Part shown: positions 24,390 to 33,811 of the stretch, piece by piece
Layout of the letters: each line of letters opens with the position of its first letter
Numbering within the stretch: the first letter of the stretch is position 1
Assembly (NCBI RefSeq): GCF_042885655.1
Contig: NZ_JBHVRO010000013.1
Span: 1 to 64,000, forward strand
Source of the DNA: Psychrobacillus sp042885655
Lineage (GTDB): Bacteria > Bacillota > Bacilli > Bacillales_A > Planococcaceae
Direction: 5' to 3'
DNA length: 64,000 nucleotides
Translations under genes and position numbers: made by a program
Notes under the pieces: model-generated
Told to the model about the DNA's origin: nothing
The model's database searches: none
The model's input: the letters and a program-made list of their open reading frames with translations, nothing else

Positions 24390-26822
24390 TTGTCCTTAGT
24401 TTTTGCAATATTCATTCCGATTGTTGTTGCACTGGTGATTCCTTTTATATTTAAGAAAGCTCCAAGTATTCACACAGGATGGTTTGTTTTAATTGTTCCG
24501 GTGACATTGGTCTTTTTTTATGCTTCCTACCTACCAGCTATTATGGGTGGAACCACCAGTATACAAGAGCTACCTTGGATTCCTTCTCTTGGAATATACT
24601 TAGTTTCTTACATAGACGGATTAAGCTTACTTTTTTCTTTATTAATTACTGGGATTGGATCCTTAGTAATTTTATACTCCATTTTTTATTTAGATAAGAA
24701 AAAAGAAATGCTTGGAAATTTCTACGTATACTTATTAATTTTTATGAGCGCAATGCTAGGAGTCGTTCAATCTGACAATTTAATCAGTTTGTATTTCTTT
24801 TGGGAATTAACGTCCATATCCTCTTTTCTTCTAATCGGATATTGGTATACGAGAGATGCTTCTCGTTTTGGGGCATTAAAATCGATGATGATCACTGTAT
24901 TTGGCGGACTTATGATGTTTGGAGGGTTCTTAATACTAGGAATCATTGGTGACACTTTCTCCATTCGTGAACTGATTGGACAAACTCCAGCGCTTGCTGG
25001 ACGAGACCTTTTTGTATTGGCTCTTGTACTAGTGTTACTTGGAGCATTTACAAAATCTGCACAGTTTCCTTTTTACATTTGGTTACCGGATGCAATGGAA
25101 GCCCCAACGCCAGTTAGCGCCTATTTACACTCAGCTACGATGGTCAAAGCTGGATTATATTTAGTCGCTAGATTTACTCCAATTTTTGCTTTTTCTGAAG
25201 TTTGGGTTTGGCTTGTAACTGGAATAGGAATTCTTACATTATTCTGGGGTTCTTTCTTTGCTATTAAGCAAACAGATTTAAAAGCGATTCTTGCTTTTTC
25301 TACCGTTAGTCAACTTGGTTTAATCATGTCCCTATTAGGAATTGGTTCGGTTGCTTATCATGTCACAGGAGATTTGGTAACTACTTTTACATTTGCAACG
25401 TTTGCAGCCATTTTTCATCTAATCAATCATGCGACTTTTAAAGGAAGTTTGTTTATGATTGCTGGAATAGTTGACCATGAAACTGGGACGAGAGATATCC
25501 GGAAACTTGGTGGGTTAATGAGTTTAATGCCAATAAGCTTCACGATTGCCTTAATAGGAAGTTTGTCAATGGCTGGAGTTCCACCGTTCAACGGATTTTT
25601 GAGTAAAGAAATGTTTTTAGATGCTGTACTAAATCTACAACATTTTGATCTTTATTCAATGGATTCTTGGAGCATTTTGTTCCCTGTTATTGCATGGATT
25701 GCAAGTGTATTTACATTTGTATATAGCTTGTATTTTGTATTTCATACATTTCGAGGAAAACATAAACCCGAACAATTACCCAAAGCAGCACACGAAGCTC
25801 CAATTGGAATGCTCTTGTCACCTGGAATATTAGCTACACTTGTCTTAGTAATATTCTTTGTTCCAAATTTTGTTGGGCGTACATTTATTAAACCAGCAGT
25901 AGCAGCTATACAACCTTTAGTTTACAGAGTTCCAGCAGATGTTGGATTTACGATTAGAGCTTGGCATGGGTTTCACTCCCCTGCTTTGTATATGACGCTT
26001 GGAATATTTTTAGTTGGTTTTATATTATTTAAAACGATTCCAAAATGGTCTCCAGTTTACGAAAAACTGCCATCTAAATTTACTTTAAACAATATGTATG
26101 ATGGTTTGACGCGCCTTGCGGATGGAGGAGCTAATCGTTTCTCATCCATGTATATGACTGGCTCTATCCGTTCCTATTTTGTATACATGTTTGCTGCAAT
26201 CATTGTATTGCTTGGTGGGACGATGTGGTTTAAAGATGCATTCGCTATTAGTTTTGATAATCTAGCACCTATTCGTTTCTTTGAAATACTAATTTCGATT
26301 ATTTTAGTTATTAGTACTATTACTATTCTAGTTACAAAATCAAGACTTACTGCTATTATCGCACTTGGAGCTGTAGGTTACACTGTTGCATTGTTCTATA
26401 TTCTGTTTAAAGCCCCTGATCTTGCATTAACCCAATTAGTAATCGAAACAGTGTCAGTAGCGTTATTTTTAGGTGCATTTTATCATTTACCGAAAATGAA
26501 TACACACGAAAAAAGAAAAGAAGATCGTCGTTTCCGTTTAGGTAATTTTATTATTGCACTTGGAGTTGGTGTGATGGTTACGTTAATTGCTATTTCATCT
26601 CACTCTCAAAAACTTATTCTTTCCATCTCTCAGTATTATAAAGACACTGTATATACGGAGGCTGGTGGTAAGAATATCGTAAACGTTATTTTAGTAGATT
26701 ATCGTGGATTTGATACATTGTTCGAAATCAGTGTATTAACGATTGCCTCACTTGGAATCATCGGCATGATTACTTTACGCCTTGCCAAAAAGAAAGGAGA
26801 TAGGAAAGTTGAAAACAAATGA
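24390..26822 (+). CDS. mrpA: Na+/H+ antiporter subunit A (MrpA)
   Basis: 810 residues, as usual for MrpA. It resembles complex I NuoL, fused to an MrpB-like C-terminal region. Key segments: FFWELTSISSFLLIGYW with the conserved Glu of the proton path (about residue 140), TKSAQFPFYIWLPDAMEAPTPVSAYLHSA split across about 224-250 with the essential Lys, and SMAGVPPFNGFLSKE. AAAGGAGG lies before a TTG start at 24390. A TATAAT -10 candidate lies at 24340-24345. It is the first of seven overlapping genes of the Mrp complex for Na+ and alkali tolerance. Confidence 0.95.
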   Translation: MSLVFAIFIPIVVALVIPFIFKKAPSIHTGWFVLIVPVTLVFFYASYLPAIMGGTTSIQELPWIPSLGIYLVSYIDGLSLLFSLLITGIGSLVILYSIFYLDKKKEMLGNFYVYLLIFMSAMLGVVQSDNLISLYFFWELTSISSFLLIGYWYTRDASRFGALKSMMITVFGGLMMFGGFLILGIIGDTFSIRELIGQTPALAGRDLFVLALVLVLLGAFTKSAQFPFYIWLPDAMEAPTPVSAYLHSATMVKAGLYLVARFTPIFAFSEVWVWLVTGIGILTLFWGSFFAIKQTDLKAILAFSTVSQLGLIMSLLGIGSVAYHVTGDLVTTFTFATFAAIFHLINHATFKGSLFMIAGIVDHETGTRDIRKLGGLMSLMPISFTIALIGSLSMAGVPPFNGFLSKEMFLDAVLNLQHFDLYSMDSWSILFPVIAWIASVFTFVYSLYFVFHTFRGKHKPEQLPKAAHEAPIGMLLSPGILATLVLVIFFVPNFVGRTFIKPAVAAIQPLVYRVPADVGFTIRAWHGFHSPALYMTLGIFLVGFILFKTIPKWSPVYEKLPSKFTLNNMYDGLTRLADGGANRFSSMYMTGSIRSYFVYMFAAIIVLLGGTMWFKDAFAISFDNLAPIRFFEILISIILVISTITILVTKSRLTAIIALGAVGYTVALFYILFKAPDLALTQLVIETVSVALFLGAFYHLPKMNTHEKRKEDRRFRLGNFIIALGVGVMVTLIAISSHSQKLILSISQYYKDTVYTEAGGKNIVNVILVDYRGFDTLFEISVLTIASLGIIGMITLRLAKKKGDRKVENK

Positions 26823-27231
26823 TTTAATTATCCAAACGACTACTAAAGTAGTTTTCTTCATTATTTTTCTATTCTCTATCCATATCTTTTTTGCTGGCCA
26901 TTATGCACCAGGCGGAGGATTTGTTGGTGGGTTATTAATGTCTAGTGCAATCGTTTTATTACTACTAGCATTTGACTTAAAAACGGTAAAAGAAATGCTA
27001 CCAGTTAACTACACAGTGGTGACAGCAATTGGATTGTTAACCTCTCTTGCTACTGCAGCTGGTTCCATTTTCTTTAATGTCCCTTTCTTTACTCATGTGT
27101 ATAGCGATTTCAACTTACCGCTTCTTGGGGTAACCTCGATTCATACAGCGATGTTTTTTGATACAGGCGTTTACTTAGTTGTTGTCGGAGTTACAATGAC
27201 CATTATTCAAATGATCGGAGGAGATGAATAA
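26809..27231 (+). CDS. mrpB: Na+/H+ antiporter subunit B (MrpB)
   Basis: 140 residues with four TM segments; signature HYAPGGGFVGGLLMSSAIVL (about residues 26-45). The TTG start at 26809 has GGAGATAGG upstream and overlaps the end of mrpA by 14 bp. An ATG nine codons upstream is inside mrpA and lacks spacing to a ribosome binding site. Confidence 0.93.
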   Translation: MKTNDLIIQTTTKVVFFIIFLFSIHIFFAGHYAPGGGFVGGLLMSSAIVLLLLAFDLKTVKEMLPVNYTVVTAIGLLTSLATAAGSIFFNVPFFTHVYSDFNLPLLGVTSIHTAMFFDTGVYLVVVGVTMTIIQMIGGDE

Positions 27232-27572
27232 TGGAAATATTAATGTCCATTTTAATCGGCTTTCTATTCATGGCAGCCGTTTATTTAATACTTTCTAGAA
27301 GTTTGCTTCGAATTATTATCGGAACTGGTTTATTAAGCCATGGAACACATCTCTTACTTTTAACGATGGGCGGTTTAAATGGAAAGGCTGCTCCCGTGTT
27401 AACAGATGGAGTTACCAATTATGTTGATCCAATTCCACAAGCTTTAATATTAACTGCTATCGTAATCAGTTTTGGTGTAACAGCTTTTTCTTTAGTGCTT
27501 GCTTATCGTACATATAAAGAAGTTGGTACAGACAATATGGAATTAATGAAAGGAACAGAAGACAATGATTAA
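27231..27572 (+). CDS. mrpC: Na+/H+ antiporter subunit C (MrpC)
   Basis: 113 residues, a NuoK homologue with three TM segments (LSHGTHLLLLTMGG and DPIPQALILTAIVISFG). The ATG overlaps the mrpB stop as TAATG, implying translational coupling. Confidence 0.94.
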   Translation: MEILMSILIGFLFMAAVYLILSRSLLRIIIGTGLLSHGTHLLLLTMGGLNGKAAPVLTDGVTNYVDPIPQALILTAIVISFGVTAFSLVLAYRTYKEVGTDNMELMKGTEDND

Positions 27573-29052
27573 TTTATTATTACTTCCAGTCCTCATCCCG
27601 TTCCTTTTTGCAGCTATTTTATTGTTTTTCCCTAAAAAAGTGAGAGCTCAGAGAATAACTGTGATGATTGGACTCTTATTAGCACTGGCATCCGCAATCG
27701 TGCTATTAATAAAAGTAAAGTCAGATGGAGTTCAAACCCTTACATTAGGTAGTTGGGCTCCCCCATTTGGCATCACGATGGTATCGGATATGCTCTCTGT
27801 ATTATTAGTGACATCTTCCCTTATCATTGCTCTGTTTGTAGTCTGGTACAGTTTTACTTCCATTGGAGAAGACCGAGAGAAAGCATTTTACTATCCAGCA
27901 ATTATGTTCATGTTAACTGGAGTAAACGGTGCTTTCACAACCGGCGATATTTTCAATATGTTCGTTTTCTTTGAAGTACTGTTAATGTCCTCTTATGTAC
28001 TCATTGTTTTAGGTGGAGAAAAAGCTCAGTTAAAAGAATCTATTAAGTACATACTCGTGAACATTGTCTCCTCTTCCCTATTTGTTATTACTGTAGGGTA
28101 CTTATATTCTGTTGTCGGTACTTTGAATATGGCTGATATTTCTATGAAACTTGCGGAAATTGGACAAGCAGGTATTATCACTGTGATCGCTGTACTTTTT
28201 CTTATCGTGTTTGGTATTAAAGGGGCAATCTTCCCTCTATTCTTTTGGTTACCAGGATCATATGCAGCTCCACCAATGCCAATACTCACTCTTTTTGGGG
28301 CGTTATTAACTAAAGTAGGCGTTTATGCCATTATACGGACGTATACATTGTTCTTCACAACTGATGTGGGCTTTACACATGAATTACTCATGATTATTTC
28401 TATCATCACAATCATTACGGGTTGTATAGGCGCACTAGCATACTTCGATGTAAAACAAATAATTATTTACAATATTGTAATTGCAGTTGGAGTTATATTA
28501 TTTGGAGCATCTATTATGAATGAAAATGGGATGCTTGGTTCTATATTTTATTTAATCCATGATATTTTAATAAAAGGTGCATTATTTTTATTAATCGGTA
28601 TAGTTATCAAAATTACCGGCACATCCGATTTACGAAAAATGGGTGGACTTATGAAGAGTTACCCCGCATTAGCATGGAGCTATCTAGTTGCAGCATTTGG
28701 ATTAGCTGGGATTCCTCCTCTAAGTGGATTTATAGGAAAACTCTTAATTGTCCAAGGCGGATTTGAAGGTGAGTATATTTGGCAAAGCATTTTCATCCTT
28801 GCATCTAGTTTAGTTGTTTTACTTTCTGTTATTCGTATTTTCATCTATGCATTTTGGGGTGAAGAGAAAGTTGTGCAGAAGCTTAATCCGAAAACGTATC
28901 GTCATTTATTAACCCCAGCAGTTTGTTTAGTTGCCTTAACCGTTTTTTATGGAGTTGGTTCGGAATATATTGTGCCATTTATGCAAGACGCTAAAACAGT
29001 ATTACTCGACCCTACCGTTTATACGAATGCTGTATTTAAAGGGGTGAAATAA
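27565..29052 (+). CDS. mrpD: Na+/H+ antiporter subunit D (MrpD)
   Basis: 495 residues, a NuoN/NuoM-like proton channel subunit. MFVFFEVLLMSSYVLIVLGG carries the conserved Glu (about residue 137) and FGIKGAIFPLFFWLPGSYA the conserved Lys (about 219). AGIPPLSGFIGKLLIVQGG follows. Overlaps mrpC by 8 bp and mrpE by 1 bp. Confidence 0.95.
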   Translation: MINLLLLPVLIPFLFAAILLFFPKKVRAQRITVMIGLLLALASAIVLLIKVKSDGVQTLTLGSWAPPFGITMVSDMLSVLLVTSSLIIALFVVWYSFTSIGEDREKAFYYPAIMFMLTGVNGAFTTGDIFNMFVFFEVLLMSSYVLIVLGGEKAQLKESIKYILVNIVSSSLFVITVGYLYSVVGTLNMADISMKLAEIGQAGIITVIAVLFLIVFGIKGAIFPLFFWLPGSYAAPPMPILTLFGALLTKVGVYAIIRTYTLFFTTDVGFTHELLMIISIITIITGCIGALAYFDVKQIIIYNIVIAVGVILFGASIMNENGMLGSIFYLIHDILIKGALFLLIGIVIKITGTSDLRKMGGLMKSYPALAWSYLVAAFGLAGIPPLSGFIGKLLIVQGGFEGEYIWQSIFILASSLVVLLSVIRIFIYAFWGEEKVVQKLNPKTYRHLLTPAVCLVALTVFYGVGSEYIVPFMQDAKTVLLDPTVYTNAVFKGVK

Positions 29053-29531
29053 TGGCTCTTCAAATATTATTGAATGTTGTAATCGCATTAACTTGGATGT
29101 TTTTATCCATTTCATTTAAACCAACAACATTTATCATTGGCTATTTACTTGGATTATTAATGCTATGGATGCTACGAAAATCTTTTTCTTCTAGATTTTA
29201 TTTGGATAGAACTTGGGCTATTTTTAAACTAACTATATTATTCCTAAAAGAACTAACATTATCAAATATTTCCGTTTTACTCTTGATCATTAAACCGAAG
29301 ATGCCAATACGCCCCGCTATATTTGCAATGCCTACTGTTCTTGAAAAAGACTGGGAAATTACACTTTTGTCCAGTCTTATAACACTAACGCCAGGCACAA
29401 TTGTAATTGATATATCGGATGATAATAAAACCCTTTATATTCATTCTATTGATTTTGAAAACGTAGATGATGCGATCAATTCAATCAAAGATACATTTGA
29501 AAAGGCGATTTTGGAGGTGAGCAAATCATGA
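29052..29531 (+). CDS. mrpE: Na+/H+ antiporter subunit E (MrpE)
   Basis: 159 residues, two to three N-terminal TM segments and a soluble C-terminus with ITLTPGTIVIDISDD typical of MrpE. Starts on the TAATG junction with mrpD and ends in an ATGA overlap with mrpF. Confidence 0.94.
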   Translation: MALQILLNVVIALTWMFLSISFKPTTFIIGYLLGLLMLWMLRKSFSSRFYLDRTWAIFKLTILFLKELTLSNISVLLLIIKPKMPIRPAIFAMPTVLEKDWEITLLSSLITLTPGTIVIDISDDNKTLYIHSIDFENVDDAINSIKDTFEKAILEVSKS

Positions 29532-29809
29532 CGACCTTTTTTGGGGTAATTGTTGTACTTATAGGTATATCGCTGTTAGGCTTCTTATATCGCCTTGTGA
29601 AGGGACCTTCAACTCCTGACCGAGTAATAGCATTAGATGCTATTGGGGTTGGTATTATATCTTTAATCGGGCTCATTTCCATTCTCTTTGATACTGGATA
29701 TTTTTTAGATGTCATTTTGCTCCTAGCGATTCTTTCCTTCATTGGAACAGTTGCTTTTTCTAAATTCACGGAGAAGGGAGTAATTATTCAACGTGACCGT
29801 AATAGCTAA
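29528..29809 (+). CDS. mrpF: Na+/H+ antiporter subunit F (MrpF)
   Basis: 93 residues, three TM segments; signature KGPSTPDRVIALDAIGVG (about residues 23-40). Four-base overlap with mrpE and 17-base overlap with mrpG. Confidence 0.94.
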   Translation: MTTFFGVIVVLIGISLLGFLYRLVKGPSTPDRVIALDAIGVGIISLIGLISILFDTGYFLDVILLLAILSFIGTVAFSKFTEKGVIIQRDRNS

Positions 29810-30155
29810 TATTTTAATCATTGCTACTATTTCTTTTGGAACTATCTTTATCCTTGTAACTGCTATCGGATTAATAAGACTTCCAGATGCATATTCACGT
29901 GCACATGCAGCATCCAAAAGTGCAACTCTTGGTGTTATGAGTATATTACTCGGAGTATTTCTTCACTTTTGGTTAATTGAAGGTAGTTTTAACTCACGCA
30001 TTTTGTTAGGAATAGTCTTCCTTTTTGTAACTGGACCAGTTGGTGGACATATGATGGGTAGAGCCGCTTATTTATCTGGTGTGAAAATGTGGGATAAATC
30101 CGTACAAGATGATCTTGCTGAAGTTGTGAAGAAAAAAAGAGAACTTGAAAAATAA
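29793..30155 (+). CDS. mrpG: Na+/H+ antiporter subunit G (MrpG)
   Basis: 120 residues, three TM segments; signature GLIRLPDAYSRAHAASKSAT (about residues 26-45). GTG start inside mrpF with GGAGAAGGGAG about 12 bases upstream. Last gene of the operon, followed at once by a strong terminator. Confidence 0.93.
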   Translation: MTVIANILIIATISFGTIFILVTAIGLIRLPDAYSRAHAASKSATLGVMSILLGVFLHFWLIEGSFNSRILLGIVFLFVTGPVGGHMMGRAAYLSGVKMWDKSVQDDLAEVVKKKRELEK

Positions 30156-30156
30156 T

Positions 30157-30201
30157 AAAGCTTTTGCAATCCGCATAAATCTGCGGTTGCAAAAGCTTTT
30201 T
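30157..30201. terminator. Bidirectional terminator of the mrp operon
   Basis: Long stem AAAGCTTTTGCAA-CCGC with its complement and a T-run. It also faces the convergent Gly/Tyr-rich gene. Confidence 0.9.
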
Positions 30202-30207
30202 GTATTA

Positions 30208-30501
30208 TTAATAAAAACCATCATAGTATGGGTATGTGTATGGATATGGGTAAGGTGGGTAATATGGATATCCCCCGTATCCGTATCCGTATCCTGGGTA
30301 TCCGAACCCTCCAATTAACGAAGAACCTACAAGACCACCTACTAAGCCACCTACAAATGGGCTTCCGAATCCTCCAAAACCAAATCCGGGTCTTCCAAAA
30401 CCAAATCCAGGTCTTCCAAAACCGAAACCGGGTCTTCCAAAACCACCTCTAAAACCGCCAAAACCGGGACCTCTAAAACCTCCACCCCGAAATCTTACCA
30501 T
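30208..30501 (-). CDS. Gly/Tyr/Phe-rich small protein, possible spore-surface protein
   Basis: 97 residues of low complexity. An Arg/Gly-rich start is followed by three tandem GFGRPGF units (about residues 20-42), a short hydrophobic Gly-Val patch (SPFVGGLVGGLVGSSLIGG) and a Tyr/Pro/Gly tail (YPGYGYGYGG, PYPYPYTYPYYDGFY). AGGAGGAG precedes the ATG, which supports real expression. Such proteins in Bacillales are often spore coat or exosporium components; that assignment is inference. The repeated codons are also visible as DNA repeats. Confidence 0.7.
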   Translation of the reverse strand: MVRFRGGGFRGPGFGGFRGGFGRPGFGFGRPGFGFGRPGFGFGGFGSPFVGGLVGGLVGSSLIGGFGYPGYGYGYGGYPYYPPYPYPYTYPYYDGFY

Positions 30502-30560
30502 GCTTCTCCTCCTTTCCCCTCAGTGTATGCTACTGGGGAAAGTGGGTCTGTGCGTTTGCC

Positions 30561-32063
30561 CTACTCTTCGTCTGCCATTCTTTCGATCAGTGTTGCAAGA
30601 GTACGAACCATCACACCTGTGCCCCCTTTAGGGCCAAAATCATGTGGAGATTTTGTATCAGATGTTCCAGCGATGTCTAAATGAATCCAAGGTGTATTTT
30701 CAACGAACTCTCCTACAAAGCCACCACCGAAAATCATATGACCATCTCCACCAGGTGAATTATTAAGATCCGCTACTTCACTTTTACGAATACGTTTTTT
30801 ATCATTTTCTGTTAAAGGTAATCTCCATGTAAATTCTCCTGTTTCAATGGAAGACTCCATAAACGTTTCAAAAAACGCTTCATTATTTGTTAGGGCTCCA
30901 GTTTTATCGTAACCAAGTGCAGTAATCACTCCACCTGTAAGTGTCGCAACATCTACTATATAGTCAGCACCTTGTTGTTTTGCATAAGTTACAGCATCCG
31001 CAAGAACTAAACGTCCTTCTGCATCCGTGTTTAAAATTTCAATCGTCTTACCACTCATGGAAGTTATGACATCATCTGGTTTAAAAGCATTACCAGATAT
31101 CATATTATCGGTAGATGCAATAACTGCAAGTACGTTTTTGTTTGGACGGAGTTCCCCGATTATTTGCATAGCTCCGAGCACTGCAGCAGCACCGCCCATG
31201 TCGCCTTTCATACCGACAATACCTGTTTTAGTTTTAATGGAGTAGCCTCCTGTATCGAATGTAATTCCTTTACCGACAAGAGCTACTACATCTTCCCATT
31301 TTTCGGTTGCTTGATACTTCAAGACTATTAATCGAGGTTCTTCAACAGATCCTTGATTGACAGCAAGAAGAGCACCCATACCAAGTTCTTCAATTTCCTT
31401 TTTCCCTAATATTTCGGTTTCAAAGTCATATGTATCGCCAAGTTCTCTTGCGTACTCACCTAATTGGGTAGAAGTTAGAACGTTACCTGGAGTATTCACT
31501 AATATTCTTGCTTCGTTTACAGCATCTGCATAAATGGTTCCCACTTCAAAATAAGATACCACTTCGTCCTCATCATCATTTGTTAATAATTCAATTGCAG
31601 GTAAATAATAATCAGCCACATTAGAAGTTGTTTTGTATCCTTCATATGTGAAAGAACCCATACCAATTCCCTCTGCTGCCAAATAAGCTACATCTGCTTC
31701 AGAAATAGATTCTGTTGTGAATGAAGAAACCCAAATTGCTAAAGATTCAGGCTTGCTTGATAAAAGTTCTTTCCCAACAAGTCCAAAAATTTCACGAACA
31801 TTGTCTTGTGTTAATTGTTTACGATCTCCAATTCCAACAAAGAGAATTCTTTTTACAGCATCTTTATTTGCAACAGGCACTTTCACAATCTTCTTAAGAT
31901 CTGAAGAAATGTCCCCATCTTTTACCCAGTCCATAATATGTGAACCAAAGCATTCTAGAAGATCGTTCCAATTGCTAGTATTTTCTACGTGTTTGGAAAC
32001 AGCAACTACTAACGTTTCCGATTGAACTTCCTCAAATAAAACAGCATTAGTGCTAATAATCAT
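30561..32063 (-). CDS. pepA: Cytosolic (leucyl) aminopeptidase, M17 family
   Basis: 500 residues. The C-terminal catalytic domain shows VGKGITFDTGGYSIK (Lys and Asp ligands, about residues 262-276), GDMGGAAAVLGAM and the family signature NTDAEGRLVLADAV (about 343-356). It removes N-terminal residues from peptides using two metal ions. AAGGAGG precedes the ATG. It sits next to yuiD as in B. subtilis (yuiE-yuiD). Confidence 0.94.
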   Translation of the reverse strand: MIISTNAVLFEEVQSETLVVAVSKHVENTSNWNDLLECFGSHIMDWVKDGDISSDLKKIVKVPVANKDAVKRILFVGIGDRKQLTQDNVREIFGLVGKELLSSKPESLAIWVSSFTTESISEADVAYLAAEGIGMGSFTYEGYKTTSNVADYYLPAIELLTNDDEDEVVSYFEVGTIYADAVNEARILVNTPGNVLTSTQLGEYARELGDTYDFETEILGKKEIEELGMGALLAVNQGSVEEPRLIVLKYQATEKWEDVVALVGKGITFDTGGYSIKTKTGIVGMKGDMGGAAAVLGAMQIIGELRPNKNVLAVIASTDNMISGNAFKPDDVITSMSGKTIEILNTDAEGRLVLADAVTYAKQQGADYIVDVATLTGGVITALGYDKTGALTNNEAFFETFMESSIETGEFTWRLPLTENDKKRIRKSEVADLNNSPGGDGHMIFGGGFVGEFVENTPWIHLDIAGTSDTKSPHDFGPKGGTGVMVRTLATLIERMADEE

Positions 32064-32137
32064 TCTTTTTCCTCCTTGAAATTCGAATACATATTAATTA
32101 TATAGGAAGAAGATACATTTTTCGAATAGTATGAATG

Positions 32138-32146
32138 TGTTATACT
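32138..32146 (+). promoter_or_regulatory. Extended -10 promoter element upstream of yuiD
   Basis: TGT followed by TATACT (32141-32146) is an extended -10. No clear -35 is present, as is usual for this class. It lies about 40 bp upstream of the yuiD start. Confidence 0.5.
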
Positions 32147-32185
32147 AGTCTTACTTAAAGTTTAAGATGAAAGGCGGTGTCTACT

Positions 32186-32662
32186 TTGGCAATCCTCCAA
32201 AATACTCCATTATGGGCTGCACTTTTTTCTATTTTCTTTGCTCAATTTGTAAAGATTCCGATTCATTTTTTAATGACAAAGAAATTAGACTGGAAATTAT
32301 TCACTTCTACTGGTGGAATGCCTAGTTCTCACTCAGCTGCTGTAACTTCCCTTTGTACTGCAATTGCATTTGAAACTGGGCTAGATTCTCCACTTTTTGC
32401 GGTGGCTACTGTTTTTGCAGTAATCGTTATGTTTGATGCAACTGGTGTCCGTTTTCAAGCTGGTCAACAAGCTATAATCATCAATCAAATGCGTGCAGAT
32501 TTTCAAACATTTGTTGAACAAACAAAAGGATGGGCTCAAAAGAAAAACGAGGAAAAGATGAAGGAACTAAAAACCTTGCTTGGTCATAAACCAATCGAAG
32601 TTTTAATGGGAGCACTCACTGGTATTGCAATTTCAATTGTAATATATAACACTTTAGTATAA
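32186..32662 (+). CDS. yuiD: Divergent PAP2/VanZ-like membrane protein, DUF212 (YuiD)
   Basis: 158 residues, as in B. subtilis YuiD. Contains GGMPSSHSAAVTSLC (about residues 46-60), the PAP2-like phosphatase signature, and VMFDATGVRFQAGQQA (about 93-108), with three to four TM segments. Function unknown, possibly a lipid phosphatase. AAAGGCGG sits eight bases before TTG 32186; a GTG at 32177 overlaps that site. Confidence 0.85.
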   Translation: MAILQNTPLWAALFSIFFAQFVKIPIHFLMTKKLDWKLFTSTGGMPSSHSAAVTSLCTAIAFETGLDSPLFAVATVFAVIVMFDATGVRFQAGQQAIIINQMRADFQTFVEQTKGWAQKKNEEKMKELKTLLGHKPIEVLMGALTGIAISIVIYNTLV

Positions 32663-33150
32663 GAAAAGTGCAAGAGCCTTTAAGTGCATCATGTCTTCAC
32701 CGTTTCCAGAGTGCTTTAGACGAAACATTAGCTACACTATTACCGAGGGAATTTTTGTGGATGGAGAAGTGACTACGTCACTTCTCCATCCACTTTTTTG
32801 GTAATCTTGTGGCAGATGTTTGTCTTTCGCCCTCTTTGAATATGTGAAGACATGATGCATTTGGTTTGGATAATGGAAGATAAGATACCTTCTTACTCTT
32901 TTAAAAGCGGACGAAGATACAATTTCGTCCGCTCAGCGCTTCTATATCAATAATAACTAACTATTTTTCTCTATTTCCACTTGACCATTGATAAATATCA
33001 GTTCCTCATATCGACGAAGCATATTCTCTTTATTTGCACTGTTGATTTGAGCGGAAGGCGGCGAATCCTAGGGGATTAGCAGGCAAATCAAGATCCTGGG
33101 CGGGGAACAGCCGCCAGCATCGGAAATCAAACTGTTCTTCTCATCCCAAT
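32663..33150 (+). repeat. Mosaic intergenic repeat R4 (modules A, B, C)
   Basis: Fills most of the 556-bp gap between yuiD and yuiB. Module A (about 32665-32810) shares CCAGAGTGCTTTAGACGAAAC and GCTACACTATTACCG with R3 and holds a long hairpin. Module B (about 32815-32960) holds GCGGACGAA / TTCGTCCGC. Module C (about 33042-33135) starts GAGCGGAAGGCGGCGAATCC and ends GGAAATCAAAC. In B. subtilis this position is held by yuiC, which I do not see here. Confidence 0.75.
32757..32793 (+). repeat. Module A hairpin, copy 2
   Basis: Perfect 17-bp stem (arms 32757-32773 and 32777-32793) with core AGAAGTGAC / GTCACTTCT and outer arm GTGGATGG. Enclosed by TTACCG and GGTAA as in copy 1. Confidence 0.85.
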
Positions 33151-33174
33151 CCATATACATTCTTATCTCTTAAA

Positions 33175-33212
33175 AAAAGAAAAAGGATAACCCATTAGAT
33201 GAGTTATCCTCT
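33175..33212 (-). terminator. Terminator of yuiB
   Basis: Minus-strand stem GGATAACTCAT / ATGGGTTATCC followed by a T-rich run. Confidence 0.8.
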
Positions 33213-33218
33213 TTCTTC

Positions 33219-33542
33219 TTAGAACATTTGATATCCATTTTTTCGAAGATATTTCATGACAAAACCTGCTGCAATAGCCCCTACTAAACCACTAGATAAA
33301 ATAATAATATCTGCAGCATGGAGTGAAACAATTTTATGCCCTAAAGCAGAAAAAGCAGTTCCTGTTTTCGTAAAGTAATCAAAAAAGCGTACCTCATCAA
33401 TAATGAGTATTACAACTAATGGATAAAGTACAGCCATAAACCAAGTCATTCGTAATAGCATATTCAATAAGAAGGCAATTCCGAAAAACATTACAAAAAA
33501 TATAAGAACTGAAAGTATCATTTGTACGATCATAAAGTCCAT
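33219..33542 (-). CDS. yuiB: Small membrane protein YuiB
   Basis: 107 residues with about four TM segments and no polar domain. Size, topology and position next to yuiA and yumB match B. subtilis YuiB. Function unknown. AGGTAAT lies before the ATG. Confidence 0.75.
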   Translation of the reverse strand: MDFMIVQMILSVLIFFVMFFGIAFLLNMLLRMTWFMAVLYPLVVILIIDEVRFFDYFTKTGTAFSALGHKIVSLHAADIIILSSGLVGAIAAGFVMKYLRKNGYQMF

Positions 33543-33670
33543 AATCTATTACCTCCGTAGCATCTTTAAATAGTTTACCTTAACGGAGGCTAGTATTCAA
33601 CGTACTTGTTCGATTTCACTTATTTGTCATAATAAATTGCCTCTTAGCATATATCTCCAGTCTGTACATG

Positions 33671-33811
33671 TTACCGAATTAGGCTAACATCCTTTTTTCC
33701 TGATCCATTACAACGACTACAAGTTTCAGATCCTCCTAATCTTAGTTGGAAATAACCTTTCCCCTTACAGTAAGGACAATGATTTTGATTTGTTTCTTTT
33801 TTATATTCCAT
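33671..33811 (-). CDS. yuiA: Small DnaJ-type zinc-finger protein YuiA
   Basis: 46 residues with two CxxCxGxG motifs: CPYCKGKG (about residues 12-19) and CSRCNGSG (about 31-38), as in half of a DnaJ zinc domain. GGAGATTAA precedes the ATG. It lies upstream of yuiB on the same strand, as in B. subtilis. It probably binds one Zn2+; partner unknown. Confidence 0.85.
   Translation of the reverse strand: MEYKKETNQNHCPYCKGKGYFQLRLGGSETCSRCNGSGKKDVSLIR

Noticed and set aside
30228..30452. Plus-strand frame opposite the Gly-rich gene
   Set aside because: It is an antisense shadow of the repetitive minus-strand gene; no ribosome binding site.
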